Below, piece by piece: positions 35,654 to 45,477 of a stretch of 64,000 bases of DNA (within the stretch, counting starts at the first letter, position 1; the number at the start of each line of letters is the position of its first letter). Origin of the DNA: Sulfurovum sp. NBC37-1 (GTDB lineage: Bacteria; Campylobacterota; Campylobacteria; Campylobacterales; Sulfurovaceae); the NCBI RefSeq assembly GCF_000010345.1, contig NC_009663.1, forward strand, positions 1,488,001 to 1,552,000, read 5' to 3'. A model generated the notes under the pieces. That model did no database searches. It had not been told where the DNA came from and was given only the letters and a program-made list of their open reading frames with translations. The position numbers and the translations under genes were made by a program.

Positions 35654-36002
35654 CGTCTAGCAATTCAACAATCTTTTCTATGGGCCGTCCGATAGCCGCT
35701 TTGCCGTCTTTGATGACAATAGGCCTTTCGATCAGCTTGGGATACTCAGCCATCGCTTCGATGAGTTTCTCTTCATCCTCAACTTCTTTAAGCCCCAATT
35801 CCCTGTAGATCTCCTCTTTGGTACGCATCAGTTCACGTGCCGAAATGCCGAGCATCTTCAACACCTCTCTGATCTCCTCTTTTGTCGGCGGAGTCTCAAG
35901 ATATTTGACTACTTCAGCCTCTATACCTTTTTCTTCAAGTAGCATAGCCGCATTTCTCGATTTGCTGCATCTTGGGTTATGCCAGATAATCACTTTACTC
36001 AT
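35649..36002 (-). CDS. arsC: Arsenate reductase, ArsC/Spx family
   Basis: 117 residues. The N-terminus has VIIWHNPRCSKSRNA, with the catalytic Cys at about 12 and the Arg-rich pocket of glutaredoxin-type arsenate reductases. The C-terminal ERPIVIKDGKAAIGRPIEKI carries conserved arginines. It reduces arsenate to arsenite with glutathione/glutaredoxin or a similar thiol. The stop codon TAG comes from the terminal bases of the adjacent repeat, so the last residues may have been altered by its insertion. No arsenic-resistance partners are nearby. Confidence 0.9.
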   Translation of the reverse strand: MSKVIIWHNPRCSKSRNAAMLLEEKGIEAEVVKYLETPPTKEEIREVLKMLGISARELMRTKEEIYRELGLKEVEDEEKLIEAMAEYPKLIERPIVIKDGKAAIGRPIEKIVELLDA

Positions 36003-36006
36003 TTTA

Positions 36007-38337
36007 TCACTCCTTTTTCTTTTTCGGTTTCAACAATGCTTCAAAATCTTTAAGAGGGACAGCCATAGAGGCAAGATACCCCTGATAGGTATCACAGTCT
36101 ACATGCTGAAGATATTTCAAGGTATCATTATTTTCAACACCTTCAGCGACAATTCCCAAGTGAAATTTTTGTCCTATCGCAACAACCGCTTCTACTATCA
36201 TTTCATCATCCTGGTTCATATTTCGTATAAACGACTGGTCAATCTTTATAACATCAACAGGTAGCTCTTTAAGATGCGATAATGAGGAATAACCTGTGCC
36301 AAAGTCATCAATGGAGAAAGCAAATCCGAAACCTTTCAATTCCCTGATCTTTCGTATGGCATCGTCAATATTTCGTATAATACCACTCTCGGTTATTTCC
36401 AATTCAAACCATTCAGGTTTTACTTTATGTTCTTTTACAAGCAGCATTATTTTTTCAACGAAATGTGGCTCCAGGAAATGCACCGTACTGATATTGATAG
36501 AAATATGATGTAAACTGAATCCTCCCATATCCCTGTTCATCTCTTTAACATCTTTAAATATCCTGTCAAATATCCATTCTTCAAGTTTAATAATGATTCC
36601 ACTCTCTTCAGCAAGTTGAATAAATGCATCTGGCAGAACAAGGCCTTTTTCAGGATGGTGCCATCGAATCAATGCCTCAGCACCAATGATCTCATTTGTT
36701 TTTACCTTCAGTTGGGGTTGATAATACATTTCAAATTCATCATCTTTAATAGCTCTATGTATATCATTTTCAAGCATGAGTTGTTCTTCGACCTGCGTAC
36801 TCATACTGTCTTGATAAAATTTCATACTGCCTCGTGTACTCTTTTTCGCTTCATACATAGCGGTCTCGGCGCGTTTTAAAAGGTCAAAGGCTGTTGCCTC
36901 TGTATCTGCAAAAAGAATAGCACCGATCGAAAAACTCACATGATGATCTTTCCCAACTACTTTTATTGGCCGTGTAAAATGCTGATTAAACTTTTCAACA
37001 TATTCAGTAGTAGCATCTTTGGCTGTATTTTCATCCATGCCGATATTAGGAATTAAAATAACAAATTTATCACCGGCCACTCTTGCCAGTGTTTCGTGAC
37101 TGCCAATAAACTCTTCAATCCTGTGAGCTACTTGTTTAATGACTTTATCACCAATATCCTGGCCAAATGTTGTATTGATCTTTTTAAAATTATCTATATC
37201 AAGAAAAAGCAATGCGCCATAGTTTTTAGTGGATTTTTTGACTTCAGCAAGATTTTGAAGTTTATCCATGAGAAGTGTACGATTTGGAATATTAGTAAGC
37301 ATATCATAATAAGCATTTCGAAGCATCTTTTCCTGTGCGGTGACCTCATTTGTAATATCATTCACAATGGCTATACCACCGGTAATATCTCCCTCGCTGT
37401 TAAGCATTGGTATAGTTGACAGGTCGACATAAAGATTTTCTTCTATAGTGCCACTGATCATTTGAAAAGGACCACGGTAATCTCCTGTTTGCCGTTTAAA
37501 AACCTTTTCATGAACTTCAAGAATCTTGGCATCATCAATATCTTCGTAAAGAGAGATACCCAAAAGGTCTTCTTTATTTTTTATATTACTCATCTTCCTG
37601 AATTGTTGATTCACATCTTGGAGGATTAATGATTCGTTATAGTAATAAATACCTACAGGTGCACGTTCAAATAGAGAAAAAAAACGTTCCCTGAGCTTAT
37701 CATGGGATACTTTAATATCAATAAACTGCTGACGATCTTCCAATGATTTATTAATGATTTTCCCATAATAATTTGCTGCAAGGATCAGGACAAGGACAAG
37801 AGAAAGTACTGCATAGGCGAAATTTAAATACAGATCACCAGCTAAAAAGAAAAGCCGCCATACGATTGGCCCATACATCACAAATATATAGCTTAAAAGT
37901 AAATCCCTTTTTGTCGCCAATACCCCTAAAGAAGAGAAACCTACTGCAAAGAGAAAAAGAAGTAGTATCATTTGACCAAAAAGATTTGATTCAGGAAATA
38001 ATAGAAATGCACTGCTTCCCCAGATAATTCCACTAAGCAGTACGTTAGTATAGTAGCGATCGAGCCATAGTTTTGCATTGTTATGCTTATTCTTTTCACT
38101 CTCTCTTTTAAACAGACTGTAGTGATAAATACGATAAAGAAACATAATAATATTCAGAAGTAACCAGATGCCAATTGAATACAAATCAACGGCTGTCATT
38201 TCCATAGCACTTAAAAGAAGTGCCCCTAGTAACTGGCCAAGCAGAATAATAGGTAAAGAGAGATAGAAAAAACTTAATTTATCATACTCTATACGTTCAT
38301 ACAACGTAATAGATGCATTAGAAATCATTCTCTCCAT
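36007..38337 (-). CDS. Membrane PAS-GGDEF-EAL protein, probable c-di-GMP phosphodiesterase
   Basis: 776 residues. A multi-helix membrane part (about 25-195) is followed by a PAS domain (about 210-330), GGDEF (about 340-500) and EAL (about 515-760). The GGDEF signature is degenerate (RVAGDKFVILIP), so cyclase activity is unlikely; it may only bind GTP. The EAL domain keeps EALIRW, the Asn of SINIS, ELEITES, SIDDFGTGYSS, VIKIDQSFI, AEGVE and QGY, the metal- and substrate-binding set. It probably lowers c-di-GMP in response to a signal at the membrane or PAS domain. Confidence 0.9.
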   Translation of the reverse strand: MERMISNASITLYERIEYDKLSFFYLSLPIILLGQLLGALLLSAMEMTAVDLYSIGIWLLLNIIMFLYRIYHYSLFKRESEKNKHNNAKLWLDRYYTNVLLSGIIWGSSAFLLFPESNLFGQMILLLFLFAVGFSSLGVLATKRDLLLSYIFVMYGPIVWRLFFLAGDLYLNFAYAVLSLVLVLILAANYYGKIINKSLEDRQQFIDIKVSHDKLRERFFSLFERAPVGIYYYNESLILQDVNQQFRKMSNIKNKEDLLGISLYEDIDDAKILEVHEKVFKRQTGDYRGPFQMISGTIEENLYVDLSTIPMLNSEGDITGGIAIVNDITNEVTAQEKMLRNAYYDMLTNIPNRTLLMDKLQNLAEVKKSTKNYGALLFLDIDNFKKINTTFGQDIGDKVIKQVAHRIEEFIGSHETLARVAGDKFVILIPNIGMDENTAKDATTEYVEKFNQHFTRPIKVVGKDHHVSFSIGAILFADTEATAFDLLKRAETAMYEAKKSTRGSMKFYQDSMSTQVEEQLMLENDIHRAIKDDEFEMYYQPQLKVKTNEIIGAEALIRWHHPEKGLVLPDAFIQLAEESGIIIKLEEWIFDRIFKDVKEMNRDMGGFSLHHISINISTVHFLEPHFVEKIMLLVKEHKVKPEWFELEITESGIIRNIDDAIRKIRELKGFGFAFSIDDFGTGYSSLSHLKELPVDVIKIDQSFIRNMNQDDEMIVEAVVAIGQKFHLGIVAEGVENNDTLKYLQHVDCDTYQGYLASMAVPLKDFEALLKPKKKKE

Positions 38338-38553
38338 TCATCCAGCCTTTTACTCTCAATTGCAATCTCACAACCTCATTTTTACAGATATTATACACTT
38401 TTTCTCTTTGAATAAATATTATTTTTAATAAAAACTTATAATTAAAAACTATTTAAAATATAAATTTTTGATCTAAAGCAAGACCAACTATGAAAAAAAT
38501 ACAACAAATCAGAACTAGCGTTTTTACTAGTAATCATAAAAATTATTACAGGA

Positions 38554-38997
38554 CTAATCAAAATACTCACAATCTTTCTTTTTTACATTAAAACGGAACA
38601 GCTCTTTCTTACTTGTAGCACTGTGGTAGATATAGGCTATCCTGATATGAGCATCGAGAAAGCGCTTGGAACTGTGGCATATTCCATTTGTGACTGCTTT
38701 TTGCATACGTGTTCTGCCCTCTTTCTGTACCGCTTCATCACTCTTCGTACCGGTGTTGATCTCAAAAATATATAGCAGTGTCTCGCCTTTCCCTTCGATC
38801 TTCATCAGTGTTGTATATTTATCCACTTTTTGAGGCAGGTTCCTGCTAAGTTCTTCACTGGCCAGTTTTACAATGCTCCTGTTCTGTTGCTGCATTTTTT
38901 TAAGCGGATATTCTTTGACTGTTATATTATTTTCATCCGCACTGAGTATTTGTATAAAGAGTAGTGTACCAGTAATTAGTATAGTTGATTTTTTCAT
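38554..38997 (-). CDS. Small exported protein of unknown function (147 aa)
   Basis: A signal peptide (KKSTILITGTLLFIQILSA) precedes a 125-residue mature domain with two Cys residues (NGICHSSK and KKDCEYFD). The stretch LASEELSRNLPQKVDKYTTLMKIEGKGETLLYIFEI suggests an alpha/beta fold. No family is recognised. It lies between two c-di-GMP genes on the same strand, but nothing ties it to them directly. Confidence 0.75.
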   Translation of the reverse strand: MKKSTILITGTLLFIQILSADENNITVKEYPLKKMQQQNRSIVKLASEELSRNLPQKVDKYTTLMKIEGKGETLLYIFEINTGTKSDEAVQKEGRTRMQKAVTNGICHSSKRFLDAHIRIAYIYHSATSKKELFRFNVKKKDCEYFD

Positions 38998-39073
38998 CTA
39001 TTTCTCCAAGTTCTGTAATTTATCTTTTATTTTAACGTTAACCACAGCTCAAAACTTTGATGTAGGTCATTGT

Positions 39074-41515
39074 TTAGCAGATATCAAAACACTTCTTTTC
39101 TATCTGATCGGCTGTCATTGGTCTCCCATAGTAGTACCCCTGCATAGAAATACAACCGTTGAACAGTAGAAATTCTTTTTGTTCTTCATTTTCAACCCCT
39201 TCAGCGATAATACTCAGGCTGAGACTCTTCGCCAGCGCAATAGTTGCTTTTACGATAGCCGCATTCTCTCTGTCTTCAGGAATACCATGAATGAAACTCT
39301 GATCTATCTTGAGTCTACTGACGGGTAGACGTTTCAGGTAACCGAGGGAAGAGTAGCCTGTACCAAAATCGTCAATAGCGATACTGATACCCATCGACTT
39401 AATCTCTCCAAGCGATGCCACTGCATCATCAGGCCTTTTCATCATCTGCCCTTCAGTCACTTCGAACTCTAACCATTCAGGTTCAAATGACATCATATGT
39501 AGATACTCTTTGATCACATCGATGAAGTTTTCGTCTTTCAACTGCCGCATAGAGAGGTTCAGCGAAAGTACACCAGGATCAAGTCCGCGTGCATACCATT
39601 CACGTACCTGCTTCATTGCCGTACGCATTACCCATCTGTCTATCTCCAGGATCAACCCGCTCTCTTCAGCGAGTGGGATGAACTTGTCAGGTAGAATCAT
39701 ACCAAGATGCGGATGTTCCCAGCGTATCAAAGCTTCCATACCGGTCATTCTACTGGTTTGCGCATTGACTTGGGGCTGATAATAAAGAATGAATTCTTCA
39801 TTTTTGATCGCCTGACGCAGGCTGGCTTCCATGACCACACGTTCGTATGCCAAAGTTGTCATTTCTGTTGAATAAAACTGAAAGTTGTTACGCCCCTCCT
39901 CTTTGGCCTTGTACATCGCTGCATCGGCATACTTGACAAGATCATTGGCATTTTGGGTATCCTGAGGATAGAAAGAGATACCGATACTGCAGGAAATATA
40001 GAGTGTATGTCCTTCTATATGCATTGGCTGGTTCAAAACTTTCTGTATTTTTTGTGCCAGAACCGATACCTGCTGTACGTCCTTAAAATTCTCCATAATG
40101 ATGGTAAATTCGTCTCCACCCAAGCGCGCAAGAGTGTCTTCTTGACGTATCTTGGCCTTCAAACGTTTGGAAACGACCACAAGTACTTTATCTCCTATCT
40201 GATGCCCCAAAGAATCATTGATTTGCTTGAAATTATCCAGATCGATAAAGAAGAGTGCCAATTTACCAAGATGACGTTCTGCAAGCTTAAGACCGTGTTC
40301 GAGCCTGTCACTGAAAAGTGTCCGGTTCGGCAATCCGGTCAAGGCATCATGATGCGCCTGATGATGCAAAATATCTTTCTGTTTTAAAAGTTCCTGCTGG
40401 GCTTTTTTCTTGTCAGAAATATCTCTTACTACCGTATAGATGACATGCCGTTTTCCCAGCATAATAGGTGTTAACGTCACTTCGGCCAGAAATTTTTCAC
40501 CATCGGCCCTAATATAAACACATTCAAACTGATAGCCTTTGTATTTCTTTGCCAGTAAGACCATCTCTTTCGATTTTTCATAAGAGTTCCTGCCGTCCGG
40601 CTGGAATTTCGGGACCATGGAAGTATAATGCATGTTCAAAAGTTTCTCTTTTGAATCATATTTCAATATTTCAACCATTTTTTCGTTACATTCGATGAAT
40701 GTTGAACCGTCAACGATAAGGATACCGTCTGACGATTTTTCAAACAGTGTCTCAAAAGTTTCTTTCTGCTTGTTGATCTCACGGGTCTTTTTCTCAATAT
40801 CTTTTTCCAACTTTTCGAGATACTCTTTATCTTTGTGGCGTATACGTTTGATTAAAAGATAGATGACCACAAGCAGCAGTACATAAATCAGTATGGCAGC
40901 TAACAGTGAACTCAGGAAGTTGTCATACAGTCCGGCAAAAAGATCGCGGTCTTTGATCTTGATATGCATAACACCGCGTATTTCTCCCAGTTTATAGCCA
41001 TAGGCTTTATTGTATCTTTTTCGTATACTGGGTACAGCCTCTTCACGCTTTCCATGGCAGCGCAGACAGCTCTTTTCGATATACATCGGTTTGATGAAAC
41101 TATATGTTTCCCCATTCTCCAAGAATTTGTATTTTTCTTCGGGATGAGACTTAAAATAGTCGATCATCTGTGCTTCAAAACGGTCTACTTTGTTAAGAGG
41201 GTTCCGGGGACGGTCCGAGACCGTACGTACGACGATCTCCCCATTAACCTTTGAACTGAAACGTTCACTGATCTCAGTAATAGTCTTGACCGGCAGGAGG
41301 TTCAAACTGGTATCGGTGATCTTTATATGTTCACGCAGAAAGACATCCTGATAGGTCTGGCGGAAGGAGGAGATAAATTCGGCAAGTGATTTACTTTCAT
41401 GCAGAACGATGAGTTTTTGCGTCTTGCTGATCTCCTGATATTGTTCATAAGTACGGTAAAAGAGTACAACGAACAAAAGTACTGCGAAAAGAATGAAAAT
41501 TTTCATACGTTTCAT
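39074..41515 (-). CDS. Heme-c sensor (Tll0287-like)-PAS-GGDEF-EAL protein
   Basis: About 813 residues from ATG 41515 (GGAAGGA stands ten bases upstream). Helix 1 (IFILFAVLLFVVLFY), a periplasmic Tll0287-like domain with CLRCH heme-binding motif near 150, helix 2 (LLAAILIYVLLLVVIYLLI), a coiled-coil linker, PAS (about 255-380), GGDEF with intact LGGDEFTIIM (about 395-550) and EAL with EALIRW, AIDDFGTGYSS, LKIDQSFI and AEGVE (about 560-805). Both enzymatic domains look competent. A heme-c redox or gas sensor that controls c-di-GMP is the natural reading. Confidence 0.92.
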   Translation of the reverse strand: MKRMKIFILFAVLLFVVLFYRTYEQYQEISKTQKLIVLHESKSLAEFISSFRQTYQDVFLREHIKITDTSLNLLPVKTITEISERFSSKVNGEIVVRTVSDRPRNPLNKVDRFEAQMIDYFKSHPEEKYKFLENGETYSFIKPMYIEKSCLRCHGKREEAVPSIRKRYNKAYGYKLGEIRGVMHIKIKDRDLFAGLYDNFLSSLLAAILIYVLLLVVIYLLIKRIRHKDKEYLEKLEKDIEKKTREINKQKETFETLFEKSSDGILIVDGSTFIECNEKMVEILKYDSKEKLLNMHYTSMVPKFQPDGRNSYEKSKEMVLLAKKYKGYQFECVYIRADGEKFLAEVTLTPIMLGKRHVIYTVVRDISDKKKAQQELLKQKDILHHQAHHDALTGLPNRTLFSDRLEHGLKLAERHLGKLALFFIDLDNFKQINDSLGHQIGDKVLVVVSKRLKAKIRQEDTLARLGGDEFTIIMENFKDVQQVSVLAQKIQKVLNQPMHIEGHTLYISCSIGISFYPQDTQNANDLVKYADAAMYKAKEEGRNNFQFYSTEMTTLAYERVVMEASLRQAIKNEEFILYYQPQVNAQTSRMTGMEALIRWEHPHLGMILPDKFIPLAEESGLILEIDRWVMRTAMKQVREWYARGLDPGVLSLNLSMRQLKDENFIDVIKEYLHMMSFEPEWLEFEVTEGQMMKRPDDAVASLGEIKSMGISIAIDDFGTGYSSLGYLKRLPVSRLKIDQSFIHGIPEDRENAAIVKATIALAKSLSLSIIAEGVENEEQKEFLLFNGCISMQGYYYGRPMTADQIEKKCFDIC

Positions 41516-41662
41516 GATAGTTTTTCCTTCCGTCATTCAATAACATGAAGACAATGTAATATTCTAACATATATTTTTCTTATTTTTGTGTACTCCCATA
41601 TAAATACTTCAGAAAAATTCTTGTGATATAATACGATTCATTTTATTTCAAGGCAGCATGTC

Positions 41663-43123
41663 GTGACAGAAAGCAACGTCAAAACACAAAAATTCATCCT
41701 CAAGCTCTTTCCGGAGATCATGGTCAAAGGCTCTTCGGCCAAAAAGCAGATGGTCCAGCAACTTTACAGCAATCTCCAAACCCTGCTCGGCAGAATAGAT
41801 GAGCAGATAGCCATCAGGAAATTCTCCGACAAGATAGAGGTAGTCACGCCCGTCACTTGTCTGGAAGAAGTACGTAACACGCTCCTGCATACACCGGGTA
41901 TCGAACAGGTACTTGAAGCGCTGCAGTTCGACAATATGGACAATCTTGAGAAGATCAAGGAAAAGGTTTGTGAGATCGTAGCCCCGACCATCGAGGCCAA
42001 AAGCTTTGTAGTGCGTGCCAAACGGACCGGTAGCCACTCTTTCAACTCTTCGGAAATGGAGCGCGTCATCGGTGGCTATACACTGGCACACAGCTCTGCG
42101 GCGAGAGTGGACCTGCATGATCCGGAGGAGACGGTACGCATCGAGCTCATCAACAACCAGCTCAATATCATCACGGAGAAACATATCGGCCTTGGCGGTT
42201 TTCCCATTGGCACACAGGGAGACGTGCTCTCCCTGATGTCCGGCGGTTTCGACTCCACCGTGGCAAGCTACCTGACTATGAAACGGGGCATCAAGACCCA
42301 CTTCATTTTCTTCAACCTCGGCGGCGCGGCACATGAGATAGGGGTGAAACAGGTCTCTCTGTACCTCTGGAGCCGTTACGGCACTTCACATCCTGTCCGG
42401 TTCATCTCCGTACCGTTCGATACTGTCGTTGAAGAGATCTTCCGTTCCACAGCGGAGACCTACATGGGTGTGACCCTCAAACGCCTCATGCTGATGGCGG
42501 CAGAAAAGATCGCCAACGAGATGGGTATCGATGCCCTTGTCACGGGAGAGAGCGTCGCACAGGTCTCCAGCCAGACCCTGAGGAACCTCGCGCTCATCGA
42601 CCAGGTGACCAACAAACTGGTACTGCGTCCGCTTGCCACCTTTAACAAACCGGACATCATCGACATCGCCACCCAAATAGGCACACGCTATTTTGCGGAG
42701 AATATGCCCGAATACTGCGGTGTCATCTCCAAGAACCCCATCATTCACGGCTCCTACAAACGCATGGAGAAAGAGGCAAAACGCTTCAACTATGAAGTGC
42801 TTGACAAGGCTGTTGAAGATGCCGTCAGTCTCGATATCCGCGATATCGTGGACGATGTCAGCCAGAGTGCGCCTGTTGAGGTCGTACAGAACCTCGACAG
42901 CGGAGACTACACCATCATAGATATACGCACAGACGCCCCTTGCATCAAGACAGAATGTGAAAGCATACAGATCCCCTTCCACAAGCTCAAGACAGAATTC
43001 AAAAAACTGCCGCAGGATAGGGAGTACCTGCTCTACTGCGACAAAGGCATCATGAGCCAGCTGCATGCCCAGTACCTGCGTGACTCGGAAAATCTAGAGA
43101 ATGTCAGGGTTTACAGGCCGTAA
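41663..43123 (+). CDS. thiI: tRNA 4-thiouridine synthetase with rhodanese domain
   Basis: 486 residues starting at GTG 41663. Layout: N-terminal ferredoxin-like and THUMP domains (about 1-170), PP-loop ATPase with SGGFDSTVASYL (about 192-203), and a C-terminal rhodanese domain (about 395-486) with the Cys in YLLYCDKGIMSQLHA. It makes s4U at tRNA position 8 and can supply sulfur for thiamine. Full length, like the E. coli enzyme. Confidence 0.96.
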   Translation: MTESNVKTQKFILKLFPEIMVKGSSAKKQMVQQLYSNLQTLLGRIDEQIAIRKFSDKIEVVTPVTCLEEVRNTLLHTPGIEQVLEALQFDNMDNLEKIKEKVCEIVAPTIEAKSFVVRAKRTGSHSFNSSEMERVIGGYTLAHSSAARVDLHDPEETVRIELINNQLNIITEKHIGLGGFPIGTQGDVLSLMSGGFDSTVASYLTMKRGIKTHFIFFNLGGAAHEIGVKQVSLYLWSRYGTSHPVRFISVPFDTVVEEIFRSTAETYMGVTLKRLMLMAAEKIANEMGIDALVTGESVAQVSSQTLRNLALIDQVTNKLVLRPLATFNKPDIIDIATQIGTRYFAENMPEYCGVISKNPIIHGSYKRMEKEAKRFNYEVLDKAVEDAVSLDIRDIVDDVSQSAPVEVVQNLDSGDYTIIDIRTDAPCIKTECESIQIPFHKLKTEFKKLPQDREYLLYCDKGIMSQLHAQYLRDSENLENVRVYRP

Positions 43124-43233
43124 TCTCCTTCCTCTTTAACGTACTCCCAACCTTCCCATTATAGTACAGAGGTGAGACGAATTTTAAAAGAATATTATTG
43201 TATTAGCTGTCCTGGTATCTTTTTACGTTTACG

Positions 43234-44781
43234 CTACTCTTCTTCTCCTTTGAGTTCTTTGGGTATCTGTTTGTTCGTCTGGGCACCCAGCTCTTTGAGC
43301 TGCTGCACCTGGCGTACCAGATTGCCTTTTCCATCACTGAGTTTGTTCTTGGCTGCGGAAAAACTGCTTTGAATGGCATCGATCTGTTTGGAGATCTTGA
43401 TAAGGTCTTCAGAAAAACGTACGAACTTGTCGTACATCGCCCCTGCCCGTCTTGCAATCTCCTGGGCATTCTGATTCTGCCGTTCATACTTCCAGACATT
43501 CTCGACCGCCCGCATAGCAACTAGCAGGGTGGTTGGGCCTACGAGAAGAATCTTCTTTTTGAAGGCATTGTCATAAATGCTGTTATCATGCTCAAGTGCC
43601 ACAGCCAATGCACCTTCGATCGGCATGAACATAAAGATGAAGTCCAGTGTATTGACTTCTTTGAGACGCTCATAATTCTTGTTTGACAGCTCTTCAATAT
43701 GCATTTTGATGGAGTTGAGATGTGCGGCAAGATGTTTGGCTTTGTTGGCTTCATCCTCTGCATTGATGAAACGTTCGTAGGAGATAAGGGAAGTCTTGGC
43801 ATCAATGATAAGATCCCTGTTGTCGGGAAGATGTACAATGACATCGGGACGTAGCACTTCGTTGTCATCCGTTCGCAAAGAGACTTCACGTTCAAACTCA
43901 TGACCTTTGCGCAGTCCCGAAGCTTCAAGAACATGCTCCAGTACCATTTCACCCCAGACACCCTGTTGTTTGCTTTCGCCTTTGAGCGCATTGGTCAGAT
44001 TGATGGCATCCGTGCTGATCTTCTCGTTGAGCTCTTTGAGCGAATTAATCTCATTCTTAAGGACTGCCCGGTCCTGACTTTCGGCATTATACGTATCGGA
44101 AACCTGTTTTTTGAATTCTTCTATCTGTGTCTGCAGTGGTTTGATCATACTGTCAAGATTCTGTTTGGAGAACTCTGCGAATTTTTCCGAATTGCCGTCG
44201 AATATCTGTTTTGCCAGACGCTCGAACTCCGTTTTGAGCTCTTTTTTATGCTCCTGCATCATCTCGAGTTTGCTGGAAGCATGCCTGCTCTCCGTCTCCA
44301 GTTTCATCAGCAGTCTTGCATTGTTCACCTGGAACCTGTTGTTCTCCTCCTGCAAATGTTCAAAACGCCCCTGAAGCTCCTTGTGTTCTTTCAGCAGGTT
44401 CTCATACATCTTTTCAAGGTTCTCAAGCTGTGTCTCTGTCTGACTCAGTTCCTTCTCAAGCACACTGTTCTTTGTCTGAAGTGTTGCGACCTGCTCGGTT
44501 TTGGAAGCAAGCTCTTCCCTCACCTGTGAGAAATGCTGAAGCTCCTGTTCATAACCTGCATTAGTGATCTTAACACTCTGAAGTTCTTTCTCAAGTGCAT
44601 CGATCTTTATGCTTTTCACTCTGTCGAGCTCATGACTTTCCACCAGTCTGTCACTCAATGTTTTTGCTTTGGTAGAGAACACTACCACTACCAGCACAAT
44701 GACCAGAAGGACGACAAGCGCAATACCTGCAACGAACATCAGTGTCGAATCGTTCTGTATCGTTTGAAAGATCTCTTGCAT
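43234..44781 (-). CDS. rmuC: DNA recombination protein RmuC
   Basis: 515 residues. An N-terminal helix (STLMFVAGIALVVLLVIVLVVVVF) precedes a long coiled-coil (about 45-220) and the RmuC core: KQQGVWGEMVLEHVLEASGLRKGHEFEREVSLR, VLRPDVIVHLPDNRDLIIDAKTSL and FMFMPIEGALAVAL. The core resembles a nuclease fold and the family limits inversions in repeats. It starts one base from the lolA stop on the same strand. Confidence 0.92.
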   Translation of the reverse strand: MQEIFQTIQNDSTLMFVAGIALVVLLVIVLVVVVFSTKAKTLSDRLVESHELDRVKSIKIDALEKELQSVKITNAGYEQELQHFSQVREELASKTEQVATLQTKNSVLEKELSQTETQLENLEKMYENLLKEHKELQGRFEHLQEENNRFQVNNARLLMKLETESRHASSKLEMMQEHKKELKTEFERLAKQIFDGNSEKFAEFSKQNLDSMIKPLQTQIEEFKKQVSDTYNAESQDRAVLKNEINSLKELNEKISTDAINLTNALKGESKQQGVWGEMVLEHVLEASGLRKGHEFEREVSLRTDDNEVLRPDVIVHLPDNRDLIIDAKTSLISYERFINAEDEANKAKHLAAHLNSIKMHIEELSNKNYERLKEVNTLDFIFMFMPIEGALAVALEHDNSIYDNAFKKKILLVGPTTLLVAMRAVENVWKYERQNQNAQEIARRAGAMYDKFVRFSEDLIKISKQIDAIQSSFSAAKNKLSDGKGNLVRQVQQLKELGAQTNKQIPKELKGEEE

Positions 44782-44782
44782 C

Positions 44783-45307
44783 TTACCCCCTTATCTCATC
44801 ATACTCTTTGGGAGCGGTACAAGTCATGCTTTGCCGACTCAGTGCTCCCTTCCCATACTTGATCTTTTTAAATACTATCTGTACCTTGTTGTCCAGGTCA
44901 TCATAATAGGCTATACTCTGCAGCCGCTTTTTCCCGTCGGTCTGGATCGTATAACTCTTACCCCCATAATGGGCAACATAAATGTTTGATTTGTGTTCTT
45001 TTGCCTGTTTGACGATCTCGTTCAGGTTGAAACCTTTGGAGATAAGATAGGTGGAGACCTGCTCCAGATCATGGTCTACCACTCTCAACTCCTTCCCGTC
45101 CGTGCAAACCTCTTTTTTTGTCGGTCTGGTGTAGTCCCATTTCATCAGGGAGGGCGTGGAAAAAAATACTTTGCCACTATACGTGATAGTCTTTTTCTTC
45201 GTATTGGTGATCATCTGGGTAAAGTTCGCTTTAAAATAGTCAGGCAGAGTGATCCCGTTGGCATACAGAGAAATCCCTATAGTCATACTTACTAATATTT
45301 TTCTCAA
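44783..45307 (-). CDS. lolA: Outer-membrane lipoprotein carrier LolA
   Basis: 174 residues with a signal peptide (RKILVSMTIGISLYANG). Family patterns are LPDYFKANFTQMITNTKKKTITYSGKVFFSTPSLMKWDYTRPTKKEVCTDGKELRVVDHDLEQVSTYLI. It ferries lipoproteins across the periplasm to the outer membrane. It precedes rmuC by a single base and is divergent from secA, with a 170-base region between. A Lol permease-type gene lies 2.8 kb away. Confidence 0.88.
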   Translation of the reverse strand: MRKILVSMTIGISLYANGITLPDYFKANFTQMITNTKKKTITYSGKVFFSTPSLMKWDYTRPTKKEVCTDGKELRVVDHDLEQVSTYLISKGFNLNEIVKQAKEHKSNIYVAHYGGKSYTIQTDGKKRLQSIAYYDDLDNKVQIVFKKIKYGKGALSRQSMTCTAPKEYDEIRG

Positions 45308-45477
45308 TTCTTATCCTTTTTAACTTTTGAAATATACCAAAAACTCACTTGCTAAGGGGTAATATCTGCCATTTTGTCATAAAATCGTGAAAGTACTGTG
45401 AGCTTATCTTTACCATAACGGATTATTAATCACTTTTTGGATAAAATTAAGCCAATTTATTTAAGGCAAGTATAAAC

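Noticed and set aside
38485-38590. Short rightward frame starting MKKIQQIRTSVFTSN
   Set aside because: About 34 residues, no ribosome site, and it runs into the antisense end of the exported-protein gene.
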